From NCBI GenBank assembly GCA_027494115.1, contig JAOSJL010000001.1, forward strand, positions 1-64,000: a stretch of 64,000 nucleotides of DNA, written 5' to 3'. The stretch is from Acidimicrobiia bacterium (GTDB lineage Bacteria; Actinomycetota; Acidimicrobiia; IMCC26256; JAOSJL01). Below are positions 35,846 to 44,962 of the stretch, in pieces (position 1 is the stretch's first letter; each line of letters starts with the position of its first letter). The position numbers and the translations under genes were made by a program. The notes under the pieces were generated by a model. It had not been told where the DNA came from. It saw only the letters and a list, made by a program, of their open reading frames with translations, and did not search any database.

Positions 35846-36576
35846 GCCGTCTCCTCGTGTTGACAACTCCGCAGCTGTGCCGACGAGGGCTCACGCACCC
35901 ACCAGTCGCCCTCACCGGGCTGGGGCGACTGCGGATACAACTCCCGGGCGCGGGCGACCTGGGCGCAGATCGCCTCCATGATCCTGTCGGTGGCCTCGTG
36001 CACGTCCTCGTCGGGATCGATCCGCATCGGAGGACCGACCGAGATGGTCTCGGCGATTCCCGCGCGCCACCGGGGTTTGCGGCCCTTGAACATGATCCGG
36101 TGTGCGCCCCACATTCCCACGGGCGTGACGGGTACGCCCGACGCCTGCGCGAGCCGGGCGGTCCCGGTCTTGCCGGCCATCGGCTCGAGGTCCAGGGAGA
36201 TGGTGCCCTCGGGGAACACGGTCACACACTCGCCACGGCCCAGGTCCTCGACGGCCGGACGGAGTGCCTCGGCGGCATCCGAGGTTCCTCGCCGCACGGG
36301 GATCTGTCGGATGCCGCGCAGCAGCGGCCCGAGGCCGCGCTTGTCGAACAGCTCGTCCTTGGCGAGGAACCGCACACGGCGGTGTCGGCGATCGGCCAGG
36401 AACGCCAGGATCAGCGGGTCGAGATACGACGAGTGGTTGGAGGCGAGGATCGCGGGGCCGTGGGGCGGGATGACCTGGGCGCCCTCGATCGTCCAGCGCA
36501 GACCGAAGGTCAGCGGGGCCCAGAAGACCGTCCGTGCCACGGGATACAGCGGTTCCACCACCGGTAGGATACGCAC
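35842..36576 (-). CDS. plsC: 1-acyl-glycerol-3-phosphate acyltransferase
   Basis: Membrane-associated PlsC-type acyltransferase of about 244 aa that turns lysophosphatidate into phosphatidate. The HX4D motif NHSSYLD has H48 and D53, and FPEGT follows near residue 125, then VPVTPVGMWGAHRIM. GTG at 36576 is the likely start, four bases before cofC begins on the other strand; the longer frame would run through cofC. It forms a coupled pair with gpsA downstream. Confidence 0.88.
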   Translation of the reverse strand: MRILPVVEPLYPVARTVFWAPLTFGLRWTIEGAQVIPPHGPAILASNHSSYLDPLILAFLADRRHRRVRFLAKDELFDKRGLGPLLRGIRQIPVRRGTSDAAEALRPAVEDLGRGECVTVFPEGTISLDLEPMAGKTGTARLAQASGVPVTPVGMWGAHRIMFKGRKPRWRAGIAETISVGPPMRIDPDEDVHEATDRIMEAICAQVARARELYPQSPQPGEGDWWVREPSSAQLRSCQHEETA

Positions 36577-36580
36577 GCCG

Positions 36581-37165
36581 ATGCCTCTCCACCTCCCGCC
36601 CACCGGCGTCGCGATTCCGCTGCGTGCGTTCGGCGACGGGAAAGCCCGCCTGGCGGACCGCCTCGACCCCGTCGAACGCGAGCGCCTGCTGCGCGCCATG
36701 GCGGACCGTGTCGCCGCGGCCGCGGTGGGGCTCCCCCTTGCTGTGATCTCCGACGACGCCGCCGTGGTCGCCTGGGCCGAAGAGATGGGCGCGGAGGTGC
36801 TTGCCGATCACGGAACACTCGACGCGGCCGCGCATTTCGCCCAGGTGTGGGCGCAGGGCCGGTCGTTCGACCGCCTCGTGATCGCCCATGCGGACCTGCC
36901 GCTCGCCCGGACGCTCGAGCCGGTCCTGCGGTTCGACGCCGACGAGATCGCCGCGGTTCGTAGCCACCGCGACAACGGAACACCGGTGCTCACGGTCCCC
37001 AGCCGGCTGCCATTCGAGTTCGCCTACGGCGTCGACTCGTTCGACCGCCACCGGGCCGAGGCCCTTCGACACGGAGTCGCGTTCCACGACGTCGACGATC
37101 CCGATCTCGCCTTCGACCTGGACCGGCCCGAAGACTTCGACGCCATCGGTGCCCGTCTCCCGTGA
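36581..37165 (+). CDS. cofC: 2-phospho-L-lactate guanylyltransferase CofC/FbiD
   Basis: 194-aa nucleotidyltransferase that activates 2-phospholactate or phosphoenolpyruvate with GTP in coenzyme F420 synthesis. Typical features are AIPLRAFGDGKARLADRLDPVERERLL split over the N-terminus, LPLAVISDD, VIAHADLPLA with the metal aspartate, and DRHRAEALRHG near the end. It starts at ATG 36581, divergent from plsC with only four bases between. Other F420 genes (fbiA, fbiB, fbiC) are not in the window. It implies an F420-producing host. Confidence 0.87.
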   Translation: MPLHLPPTGVAIPLRAFGDGKARLADRLDPVERERLLRAMADRVAAAAVGLPLAVISDDAAVVAWAEEMGAEVLADHGTLDAAAHFAQVWAQGRSFDRLVIAHADLPLARTLEPVLRFDADEIAAVRSHRDNGTPVLTVPSRLPFEFAYGVDSFDRHRAEALRHGVAFHDVDDPDLAFDLDRPEDFDAIGARLP

Positions 37166-37916
37166 GCTCCGGATCGAAAAAGGAGGGGGCTCCCGCGAAC
37201 GTGCCCCTGACGCCCCCAAACGAGCGCTCGCCATCGGCGCCCACCCCGACGACGTGGAGTTCGGCGCCGGTGCGACACTCGCCCGCTGGGCGGCGGCGGG
37301 CACAGACATCACGCTCCTCGTTCTCACCGACGGCTCCAAGGGCACCTGGGACTCCGGCACCGACCGTTCCGGGCTCGTACGCACCCGTCAGGAGGAACAG
37401 CGCGCCGCGGCCGACATCCTCGGCATTCGCGCCGTGGAGTTCCTCGGGCGCACCGACGGCGATCTCGTGAGCACCGTCGCCGAACGTGCTCTGGTGTCAG
37501 CGGTCATCCGGCGGTGTCGCCCCGACGTCGTGCTCGGTCACGATCCGTGGAGGCGCTACCGACTTCATCCCGACCACCAGCGGGCCGGCACGATCACGAT
37601 CGAGGCGATCGTCGCCGCACGCGACGCCACGTTCCACGCCGAACAGATCGATCCGGGAGGACTCGTGGCGCACCGACCGGCCACACTCCTTCTCTTCGAA
37701 CCCGAGGAGCCCAATCACTGCGAGCCTGCCGACGAGGGACTGGCCGCCAAGGTGGACGCACTCCTGGCCCATCGCAGCCAGTGGCGCTCCACGATGGGGA
37801 TCGACACCGACCCCGATGCCGAGATCGCGGCCTTCGCCACCCGCGTGCGCGACACGGCCCTCGATGTCGGTGACGGCGTTCCGGCCGAGGAGTTCCACCG
37901 CATCGACGACCTGTAG
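37149..37916 (+). CDS. LmbE/PIG-L-type deacetylase
   Basis: Zinc-dependent N-deacetylase family protein of about 240-255 aa. AIGAHPDDVEFGAGATLARW provides the HPDD metal site and HPDHQ the second. VLTDGSKGTWD is typical of the family, which includes MshB and Mca. In the frame as written, the nearest start is GTG 37149 inside cofC. However, GTG 37201 has a strong AAAGGAGGGGG ribosome site and would join this frame if the CCCCC at about 37214-37218 were one base longer, giving MPLTPPKRALAIGAHPDD. I favour that start with a homopolymer error. The substrate is unknown. Confidence 0.8.
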   Translation: MPVSRELRIEKGGGSRERAPDAPKRALAIGAHPDDVEFGAGATLARWAAAGTDITLLVLTDGSKGTWDSGTDRSGLVRTRQEEQRAAADILGIRAVEFLGRTDGDLVSTVAERALVSAVIRRCRPDVVLGHDPWRRYRLHPDHQRAGTITIEAIVAARDATFHAEQIDPGGLVAHRPATLLLFEPEEPNHCEPADEGLAAKVDALLAHRSQWRSTMGIDTDPDAEIAAFATRVRDTALDVGDGVPAEEFHRIDDL

Positions 37917-37964
37917 AGAGCGGCGCGACCACCCGCCCTCTGACGCACAGGCACCCGGACGCGC

Positions 37965-37990
37965 CGGAGGGGGCCCGAAGGCCCCCTCCG
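37965..37990. terminator. Bidirectional hairpin terminator
   Basis: CGGAGGGGGCC-CGAA-GGCCCCCTCCG forms a perfect 11-bp stem with a CGAA tetraloop between the convergent deacetylase and histone-like genes. It lacks a long T tract, as is common in GC-rich actinobacteria. Confidence 0.75.
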
Positions 37991-38009
37991 TTCGACGTGT
38001 CGCCGGGAA

Positions 38010-38411
38010 CTACCGGCGGCGGCGAGTGCTCTTGCGCTTCGCGGGCTTGCGCTTCGCAGCCTTACGCTTCGCAGGCTTGCGCTTGGCAGCCTTGCGCTTC
38101 GCGGGCTTGCGCTTCGCAGGCTTGCGCTTCGCAGGCTTCCTCTTGGCAGCCTTGCGCTTGGCTGGCTTGCGCTTCGCCTTACGCTTCGCAGGCTTCCTCT
38201 TCGCCTTGCGCTTCGCAGGCTTGCGCTTGGCAGCCTTACGCTTCGCAGGCTTGCGCTTGGCAGCCTTGCGCTTCGCGGGCTTGCGCTTCGCAGCCTTACG
38301 CTTCGCAGGCTTCCTCTTGGCAGCCTTGCGCTTGGCTGGCTTGCGCTTCGCAGCCTTACGCTTGGCAGGCTTCCTTGCTTTCTTTCTCTTAGCCGGAGGC
38401 ACCGTCACCAC
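38010..38411 (-). CDS. Lys/Pro/Ala repeat histone H1-like protein
   Basis: 133-aa extremely basic protein made almost wholly of KRKPA and KRKAA pentapeptides, most often alternating as a ten-residue unit. It has no globular domain and ends KRKSTRRRR. This matches the C-terminal tail of mycobacterial HupB/MDP1 and other histone H1-like tails, which bind DNA and compact the nucleoid. It is encoded 72 bp downstream of an HU gene that lacks such a tail. Expected to coat DNA non-specifically. The gene sequence is a 15-bp/30-bp tandem repeat, so length may vary between strains. Confidence 0.85.
   Translation of the reverse strand: MVTVPPAKRKKARKPAKRKAAKRKPAKRKAAKRKPAKRKAAKRKPAKRKAAKRKPAKRKAAKRKPAKRKAKRKPAKRKAKRKPAKRKAAKRKPAKRKPAKRKPAKRKAAKRKPAKRKAAKRKPAKRKSTRRRR
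38034..38385. repeat. Coding tandem repeat, 15- and 30-bp period
   Basis: Repeats of GCTTGCGCTTCGC-like 15-mers (encoding KRKPA and KRKAA on the minus strand) fill the histone-like gene. A few units are shortened (KRKPAKRKAKRKPA), showing past slippage. Confidence 0.85.
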
Positions 38412-38483
38412 CTTTCCCTTGGATGAGTGCTGTTCGCACCCCTGTGCACCGGGCCGGCGAATGCCGGCGTTCCGACACCTTGC

Positions 38484-38762
38484 TTAACCGTTGACGGCCT
38501 TCTTGAAGCCGGCACCGGCTGAGAACTTCACGCCCTTGGAAGCCGGGATGTCCACCGGCTCACCGGTACGAGGGTTCCGACCCGTACGCGCCGCACGCTG
38601 CGTGCGGGACCAGGAACCGAATCCCGGAAGCGAAACCTTGTCGTCCCTCGCGACCGCGGCCACCACGACCTCTGTGAGGGCGTTCACCGCACGTTCGGCT
38701 TCACTTCTACTGCCCAGTTCCGCAGCCGCTTGGACCGCGTCGACGAGCTCTGCCTTGTTCAC
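38484..38762 (-). CDS. hup: HU-family DNA-binding protein
   Basis: 92-aa HU protein, full length for a bare HU. It begins NKAELVDAVQ and carries VSLPGFGSWSRTQRAARTGRNPRTGEP, the beta-arm region that inserts into the DNA minor groove; it ends GAGFKKAVNG. GTG at 38762 follows GGAGG at proper spacing. Mycobacterial HU (HupB) continues into a long basic tail at this point, but here the gene stops and a separate tail-like gene follows. It bends and compacts DNA. Confidence 0.93.
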   Translation of the reverse strand: MNKAELVDAVQAAAELGSRSEAERAVNALTEVVVAAVARDDKVSLPGFGSWSRTQRAARTGRNPRTGEPVDIPASKGVKFSAGAGFKKAVNG

Positions 38763-39222
38763 ACCAACCTCCGCCTGAAGACAACTATTCAGGAAATGAG
38801 AACGTATTTCGCGCTTCAGGTCAAGCATTCCCGGGGTTTCGGGTGTTGTCGCGCACGCGTTCGCAGCGATCGCAACGCCGCACGCGCGACGCCGCCCATC
38901 GCACGTTCCCGAACGCGTGCGCACGCGCGTCGCCCGTCAACGAGTGGTTGTGCATGCTCGCGCTCGTCGCGAAAACACCTTCTGACCTGCGACAACGACA
39001 GCGCGCGGGGAATCCCTGCGACGTTCGTGTGACAACGCGCGGTGTTCGTGTCGTCGGCGCGACAACAACGTGCACTGCACACCGCACAACGATGCGACAC
39101 GACGTTCAGCGGCGGAAAAGAAAAGCGAAAGAAATTTCCCCCGATGCACGCGAAACGGGTCGGATCGGTGGCCCGTCCGTCTTCCTGTCGCTACTACTTC
39201 TCTGTGTACTTCTCGCTGTACC
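38763..39222. other. Gene-free stretch upstream of HU
   Basis: About 460 bp between HU and tRNA-Glu. Short open frames here look non-coding. It contains TTGACC (minus strand, near 38820), a possible -35 element for hup, and an A-rich patch near 39112-39138. No other structure was recognised. Confidence 0.5.
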
Positions 39223-39298
39223 TGGTAGCCCCGAGGAGATTCGAACTCCCGTTTCCGCCTTGAGAGGGCGGCGTCCTCGGCCACTAGACGACGGGGCC
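39223..39298 (-). tRNA. tRNA-Glu (anticodon CTC)
   Basis: 76-nt cloverleaf on the minus strand. The acceptor starts GGCCCCG and pairs with CGGGGCT, followed by discriminator A and encoded CCA. The anticodon stem CCGCC/GGCGG encloses CTCTCAA with anticodon CTC. The T arm contains GGGAGTTCGAATCTCC. It decodes GAG. It lies 27 bp downstream of tRNA-Gln. Confidence 0.95.
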
Positions 39299-39325
39299 TC
39301 GCTCGAGCGCCGATGGCGGCGCCGG

Positions 39326-39397
39326 CTCGGGGGGGAGGACTCGAACCCCCAATAACAGGACCAGAACCTGCTGTGTTGCCGATTACACCACCCCCGA
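39326..39397 (-). tRNA. tRNA-Gln (anticodon CTG)
   Basis: 72-nt cloverleaf on the minus strand. Acceptor TCGGGGG pairs with CCCCCGA. The anticodon stem GCAGG/CCTGT encloses TTCTGGT with anticodon CTG, decoding CAG. The D arm GTGTAATCGGCAACAC is typical of bacterial tRNA-Gln. CCA is not encoded. It lies downstream of gltX and ydcF on the same strand. Confidence 0.94.
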
Positions 39398-39433
39398 CAG
39401 TGAGCGCCCGGGGCCGGAGCCACGGGCGTCGGG

Positions 39434-40146
39434 TTACAGGATAGCGAGTCCCGGAACGAGATCGCCGACCGGCTCCGCTCTCATGAGCCGGCGGAACCCG
39501 ATGATCCGGCCCACGCCGACCCGCAGGGTCTCGGTCCCGAGGCGGCGCCACTCCGCCTTCCCCTTGATCGGGCTCGTCTGCGTCGGTGACGTCACCGCGT
39601 TCAGCCCCACCTCCTCGGCGATGGCATCGATGCGCGCCGAGTGGAAGGGGTCGGAGACCAACACGACGTCGGTCATTCCGCGCTCCTCGAGGAAGTGCGC
39701 GGATGCCGCCAGCGATTCCCAGGACGACTGCCCGGTGGTTTCCCGCAGGATCGCCGTGTCGGGGACTCCGTGAGCGTGGAGGTAGTCGGCCGCCGCCTGC
39801 GCCTCCGTGAAGCGGTCGCCGGGCTGGCCGCCGCCGGTCACGACGATCGTCGGCGCAATCCCCTCTTCGTAGAGACCGATGGCGTGGTCGAGCCGGGCCT
39901 TCAGAACGTCGGACGGGACCCCGTCGTACTGCGCCGCCCCGAGCACCACGATCGCGTCCGACGGACGTGCGCCGTCGCTTCGCGCGCGCGCCACACCTGG
40001 TAGAAGGTCACCGCGAAGTAGACGAAGACGATCGCGAAGAAGGCGAGCACCGCCCACACGGTGATACGCAGCCATCGGCGGCGGCGTCGAGGCGGATCGT
40101 CGAGTTGCGGAGCGTCCGACTCCGGCACCGTCGAGGTACCGGTCAT
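39434..40146 (-). CDS. YdcF/SanA-like DUF218 membrane protein (one frameshift)
   Basis: About 237 aa: a short basic cytoplasmic start (RRRRRWLRI), one membrane helix ([16 protein letters not shown]), and a DUF218 domain with [23 protein letters not shown] and VSDPFHSAR. ElyC, SanA and YdcF family proteins influence envelope integrity; their reaction is unknown. The frame shifts near 39980 in the GCGCGCGCG run between the helix part (RVWRAR-like) and [12 protein letters not shown]. The ATG at 40146 overlaps the gltX stop by four bases. It is the last protein gene of the leuB run. Confidence 0.8.
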
Positions 40147-41571
40147 CCCTTCAGTCTCGCGCGCGCCGCCCGCAGCCGGTCCAGCACCTTTTCGCGTCCG
40201 AGGAGCTGGATGGAGTCGAACAGGGGCAGCCCGGCGTGGCGTCCCTCGACCGCCGCGTACAGCGCGGGCATCGCCTTGCGGGGCTTCACGTCGAGATCCT
40301 TCAGCACCGGACGCAGGTCGATCGCGTCGGCACTCCAGTCGCACTCCGCCACGTGCGCGATCACGGCGTCGAGCACCTCGGCCACACGCTCGGTCGCCGC
40401 CAGCTTCTCCCACGATTCGTCGGCGATCGTGAAGGCGTCGTCGGCGACGAAGAGGAAGTCCATCTGCTCGAGCAGCGCGGCGGTGGTGACCGCACGCTCC
40501 TGGCCGAGTGCCACGGCTGCTTCGAAGAGCGATTCGTCGAACGCCTCAGCGAAGAGCTCCTCGGCTTCCGGGCGCATCCGTGTGATCAGTTCGTCGAGAG
40601 GCAACGCGCGGAGGTACTCCCCCGTTCATCCACTCGAGCTTCTTGAGATCGAACACCGCGGCGGCGTGTGTCACGGCGTCGAGGTCGAAACGCGAAACGA
40701 TCTCGTCGCGGTCCATGACCTCGGCGTCGTCCTCGGTGGTCCATCCGAGCAGCGCCAGATAGTTGAACATCGCCTCGGGCAGGAACCCCGACGCCCGGAA
40801 GTCCTCCAGAGCCACCGCGCCGTGGCGTTTGGAGAGCTTGGCGCGGTCCTCGCCGAGGATCAGCGGGAGATGGGCGTATCGGGGTGGCTCCGCATCTCCC
40901 AGCGCGGAAAAGAGCGCACGGATGCGATGCGTGGAGTCGATGAGGTCCTCGCCGCGGATGACGTGGGTGATCTCCATGTCGGCGTCGTCCACGGCGTTGG
41001 CCAGGAAGAAGACCGGGCTGCCGTCGGAGCGCACGATCACGAAGTCGGGGACGGTCGACCACTCCACCGCCACCTCGCCGCGTACGAGGTCGTCGAAGCT
41101 GCTCGTTCCCTCGTCGGGTGTGCGGAAACGGATCGACCGCTCCCGGCCCTCCCCGGCGAGGCGCTCCCGCTCCGCGTCGCTCAGGTCGCGGCAGCGACCG
41201 TCGTAGCCGGGGGTCTTTCCCGCTGCGCGTGCGGCTTCGTTGCGTTCCCGTACCTCGTCGCCCGAGCAGTAGCACTGGTAGGCGAGGCCGCGCGCCAGGA
41301 GATCGTCGGCCGCCGCGGTGTAGCGGTCGAGACGCCCGCTCTGGCGGATCGGTCCTTCGTCCCAGTCGAGCCCGAGCCATTCCAGCGAGTCGCCGATCGC
41401 CTCGATCCAGTCGTCCCTCGAGCGTGCCGCGTCGGTGTCTTCGATACGCAGAACGAGTGTGCCGCCGTGGTGGCGGGCGAACAGCCAGTTGAACAGTGCA
41501 GTGTGGGCGCTGCCGACGTGCAGGACACCGGTGGGCGCCGGTGCGAATCGCACCCGGGGCGCGTCAGGCAC
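40143..41571 (-). CDS. gltX: Glutamyl-tRNA synthetase (one frameshift)
   Basis: Class I aminoacyl-tRNA synthetase of about 475 aa that charges tRNA-Glu. The HIGH-type motif reads APAPTGVLHVGSAHTALFNW and the KMSKS-type motif KLSKRHG. The cysteine pair in YQCYCSGDE and the later GRCRDLS may form the zinc knuckle. The frame changes near 40622: five G where GGGG is expected, joining LEWMNG to EYLRALPLDELI. A glutaminyl-tRNA synthetase is not in the window, so this may be a non-discriminating GluRS serving the adjacent tRNA-Gln as well, with GatCAB. That is an inference from the lineage. Confidence 0.93.
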
Positions 41572-41574
41572 GAC

Positions 41575-42740
41575 TCACGACCTCTCCCCCACGACCGCGT
41601 CGAGCATGCGGCGCGCCACGACCATGCGCTGGATCTGGTTCGTGCCCTCGTAGATCTGGGTGATCTTGGCGTCGCGCATCATGCGCTCCACGGGGAACTC
41701 CTTCGTGTACCCGGCGCCTCCGAGGAGCTGCACGGCGTCGGTGGTCACCTCCATGGCGGTGTCGGCGGCGAAGTACTTCGCCATCGCCGCGGTGCGTGAC
41801 ACGTCGGGGTCGCCGGCGTCGATCATCTCGCAGGCCCGGTAGCAGAGAAGCCGCGCGGCGTCGACCTTGGTGGCCATGTCGGCGAGCATGAACTGGATGC
41901 CCTGGAAATCCGCGATGCGTTTGCCGAACTGCTTGCGTTCCACGACGTAGCCGAGGGCGACGTCGAGCGCACCCTGCGCGATGCCGACGGCCTGGATGCC
42001 GATGATGGGACGGGACCCGTCGAGCGCCGTGAGCGCGTAGGAGAATCCGCGTCCTTCCTCGCCGATGAGGTTCTCGGCGGGGATCTCCACGCCGTCGAGG
42101 ATCACCTCGCCCGTAGGAGACCCGCGCACGCCGAGCTTGTCCTCGAGCTTGCCGATGGAGAAGCCGGCCATGTCCGATTCCACGACGAAAGCCGAGATCC
42201 CGTCGTTGCCCGCCTCGGGATCGGACTTGGCGAACACGGTGGAGCGGTCCGACACCCCGGCGTTGGTGATCCAGGCCTTGCGACCCGTGAGGCGCCAGCC
42301 GTCGCCCGACTTCTCCGCGCGGGTCGCCATCGAGGCGACGTCGCTTCCGGCCTCGGTCTCCGACAGGCAGTAGGAGAACTGTGACGCACCCTCCACGACC
42401 GGCGGGACGTAGCGCGCCGCCAGCTCGGAGGTTCCCCACCGCAGGATCGGCATGACACCGAGGCGCGAGATGACGACGAAGAGAGAGGACGCCGCGCACG
42501 CCCGGGCGACCTCTTCGACCGTCAGGGCGTAGGTGAGGGTGTCGCCGCCCTCCCCTCCGTACTCCTCGGGATAGAGAGGACGCAGGAAGCCGGCGTCGCG
42601 GAACGCCTCGAACGACTCCCGGGGGAACACGGCGTCCTCGTCGGCCTGACGGGCCCGCGGGCGAGTTCCTTCTCCGCGAAGCGGCGCAGTGCCCCGCGGT
42701 ACTCCTCGAGTTCGTCGGAGAGCCGGAAGCGGCGCGACAC
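41575..42740 (-). CDS. Acyl-CoA dehydrogenase (one frameshift)
   Basis: About 388-aa FAD enzyme. The C-terminal 351 residues read in one frame with CLSETEAGSDVASM, GRKAWITNAG, DVALGYVVERKQFGKRI and EGTNQIQRMVVARRML, strong signatures of short-chain or branched-chain acyl-CoA dehydrogenases. The N-terminal 30 residues (RFRLSDELEEYRGALRRFAE) lie in another frame; one C missing at about 42657 would join them as ELAPRARQADEDA. GTG at 42740 is the likely start, 10 bp after the upstream stop. Its place in the leuB-ilvE-cimA run suggests a link to branched-chain amino acid metabolism. Confidence 0.87.
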
Positions 42741-42750
42741 GGCGGCGCCC

Positions 42751-43309
42751 TCAGGCACCGGAGCTGCGGAGCGACCCTTCGGTCGCCAGTTCGCGCACCG
42801 CCGCCCGAAACTCCTCGACACCCTCACCCAGCTCGTCGGGGGCGAGCCGCAGCAGATCGTCGGGGACGGCGTTGACGATCTCACGACGGCGGGGCCACTC
42901 CTCGTGCGCCCCTTCGACAGCCGGCAGTCGCCAGTCGAAGTCGTCTCCCACCGGTCGGTCGTAGCCCATCAGGCGAATCGCCCAGTCGATGTCGTGAACG
43001 GTGGGCGCCCGACCGAACGACGCGGCACGTCGCATCCCGAGCTCGGACACGACGGGAAGAGCGTCCTCGAGCGCCTCGTGGTCGCGCAGGTGCATCCGGT
43101 CGCTGCGCCCGTGGGCCAGCTTCGTGGCGAACCCGACGTTCGGGCCCGGCTTGCCGTAGAGCGGCCCGTCGGGCTGGCCGGTCGGCAGGTCGCCCGCACG
43201 GTTCGCCTCCCACGCCGAAGCCGGCGGGTAGTCGACGCCCGGCGAGAGGTTCTGGCGTTCGCGGGGAAGATCGCCGAGCCGGGGGAGCCACGAAGGGATC
43301 GGTCGCCAT
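42751..43309 (-). CDS. Unidentified 185-aa protein (one frameshift)
   Basis: Not recognised. The reconstructed protein begins MATDPFVAP, continues RLGDLPRERQNLSPGVDY after correcting one extra C near 43285, and ends EGSLRSSGA. The central part, GMRRAASFGRAPTVHDIDWA and RLMGYDRPVGDDFDWRLPAV, is hydrophilic, with aromatic and charged residues, and no membrane segment. It lies 3 bp after cimA and 10 bp before the acyl-CoA dehydrogenase, so it is part of the operon. Coding is supported by the frame continuity after one correction. Function unknown. Confidence 0.65.
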
Positions 43310-43312
43310 GTG

Positions 43313-44962
43313 TCAGTCCCGCTCCACCGGTTCGTCGGCGCGCTCGCGCAGTTCCGCCTGGAGCAGACCGTAAACGATGGAATCCGACAAAGCCTGCCAG
43401 GAGGCCTCGATGATGTTCTCGCTCACGCCGATGGTCGTCCACGTGCTCTCGCCGTCGGTGGTGTCGACGAGAACCCGGGTGACCGCACCCGTGGCCTTCC
43501 ATGTGTCGAGCACACGGACCTTGTAGTCGGTGAGGTGCAGGTTGGCGAGCGCCGGGTAGATGTCACCGATCGCGGCGCGCAGCGCCCCGTCGAGTGCGTT
43601 CACCGGGCCGTTGCCCTCGGCGGCGGTCATGACCGTGCGGCCCTGCACGACGACCTTGATGGTGGCCTCGGTGCGGAACGTCCCGGCGGCGGTCGCCTCG
43701 CCCCCGTTGTCGCCGGGGAGCTTGTCGGTGCTCACGCGGAACGACTCGATCCGGTACCAGGGCTGTTCCCACCCGGTGGCCCGGCGCAACAGCAGTTCCA
43801 ACGACGCGTCGGCGGCCTCGAAGTGGTAGCCCTCGTGCTCGAGGCGCTTCAGCTCGTCGACCACCTCGATGAGCTGGGATCCGTCGATCTCGAGACCGAT
43901 CTCCTTCGCCTTGAGCTCGAGCGTGGAACGCCCCGCGAGCTCGGACACGACGAAGCGCGCGCCGTTGCCGACCTCGTCGGGCGGAACGTGCTCGTACGCG
44001 TCGGGTCGCTTGACGATCGCGCTGACGTGCAGCCCGGCCTTGTGGGCGAACGCCGACTCGCCCACGTAGGGCGCCTGCGGGTTGAGGGTGAGGTTCACGA
44101 GCTCGGCGATGTGGTGCGACACCGACGTGAGCCGTTCCAGGCGGTCGGCCGGGATGGTCTCGACACCCATCTTGAGCGTGAGGTTCGGGATGATCGTCGT
44201 CAGGTTGCAGTTGCCGGTGCGTTCCCCGTAGCCGTTGATCGTGCCCTGCACCTGCGTGGCACCGCCGCGCACACCGGCCAGTGCGTTGGCCACGCCGCAG
44301 CCGGCGTCGTCGTGGAGGTGCACACCCACGGGCACGTCGAAGTAGTCGACGACGTGGCGCACGGTCTGTTCGACGTCGGAGGGAAGACTCCCGCCGTTCG
44401 TGTCGCACAACACGAGCGTCGACACGCCTGCGGTGACGGCCGCCTCCAACACCCGGAGGCTGAACTCGGGGTTGTGGCGGTAGCCGTCGAAGAAGTGCTC
44501 GGCGTCGAAGAGCACGTCGCGGCCCTCGCCGTGAAGGAACGCCACTGAGTCGGCGACCATCGCCACACCCTCGTCGAGTGTGGTGTTGAGGGCACCCTCG
44601 ACGTGGTAGTCCCAGCACTTCCCGACGATGCAGACCGACTCGGTACCCGATTCGATGAGCTTGCGCAGCGTGTCGTCGGAGTCGACCTTGCCGAGCGGTC
44701 GGCGGGTGGAGCCGAACGCCGTGAGACGGGAGTGTTCGAGCTTCAGCTCGCTCGGCGCGCGCCGGAAGAACTCGTCGTCTTTGGGGTTCGCCCCCGGCCA
44801 TCCGGCCTCGATGTAGTCGACGCCCAGCCAGTCGAGCTGTTCGGCGATGCGCAGCTTGTCGTCGACGGTGAGTGAGATGCCTTCGAGCTGCGATCCGTCG
44901 CGCAGCGTCGTGTCGTAGATCTCGACGCGTGCGGGAAGAGGGCGCGTGTCACTCCGAGACAT
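43313..44962 (-). CDS. cimA: (R)-citramalate synthase
   Basis: 550-aa enzyme of the isopropylmalate synthase superfamily, condensing pyruvate and acetyl-CoA to citramalate, the first step of the threonine-independent isoleucine pathway. Signatures: YDTTLRDGSQLEGISL, GVDYIEAGWPGANPKD, HLHDDAGCGVANAL with metal histidines, and NGYGERTGNCNL. A long C-terminal region with VMTAAEGNGPVNALDGALR forms the LeuA-type allosteric domain. The ATG at 44962 overlaps the ilvE end by 14 bp. The presence of cimA beside leuB and ilvE shows isoleucine from citramalate; LeuB can also act on this branch. Confidence 0.9.
   Translation of the reverse strand: MSRSDTRPLPARVEIYDTTLRDGSQLEGISLTVDDKLRIAEQLDWLGVDYIEAGWPGANPKDDEFFRRAPSELKLEHSRLTAFGSTRRPLGKVDSDDTLRKLIESGTESVCIVGKCWDYHVEGALNTTLDEGVAMVADSVAFLHGEGRDVLFDAEHFFDGYRHNPEFSLRVLEAAVTAGVSTLVLCDTNGGSLPSDVEQTVRHVVDYFDVPVGVHLHDDAGCGVANALAGVRGGATQVQGTINGYGERTGNCNLTTIIPNLTLKMGVETIPADRLERLTSVSHHIAELVNLTLNPQAPYVGESAFAHKAGLHVSAIVKRPDAYEHVPPDEVGNGARFVVSELAGRSTLELKAKEIGLEIDGSQLIEVVDELKRLEHEGYHFEAADASLELLLRRATGWEQPWYRIESFRVSTDKLPGDNGGEATAAGTFRTEATIKVVVQGRTVMTAAEGNGPVNALDGALRAAIGDIYPALANLHLTDYKVRVLDTWKATGAVTRVLVDTTDGESTWTTIGVSENIIEASWQALSDSIVYGLLQAELRERADEPVERD

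Noticed and set aside
38034..38385. Short repeats that could be mistaken for a CRISPR array
   Set aside because: The period is 15/30 bp without unique spacers, and the repeats encode KRKPA/KRKAA in one long frame.
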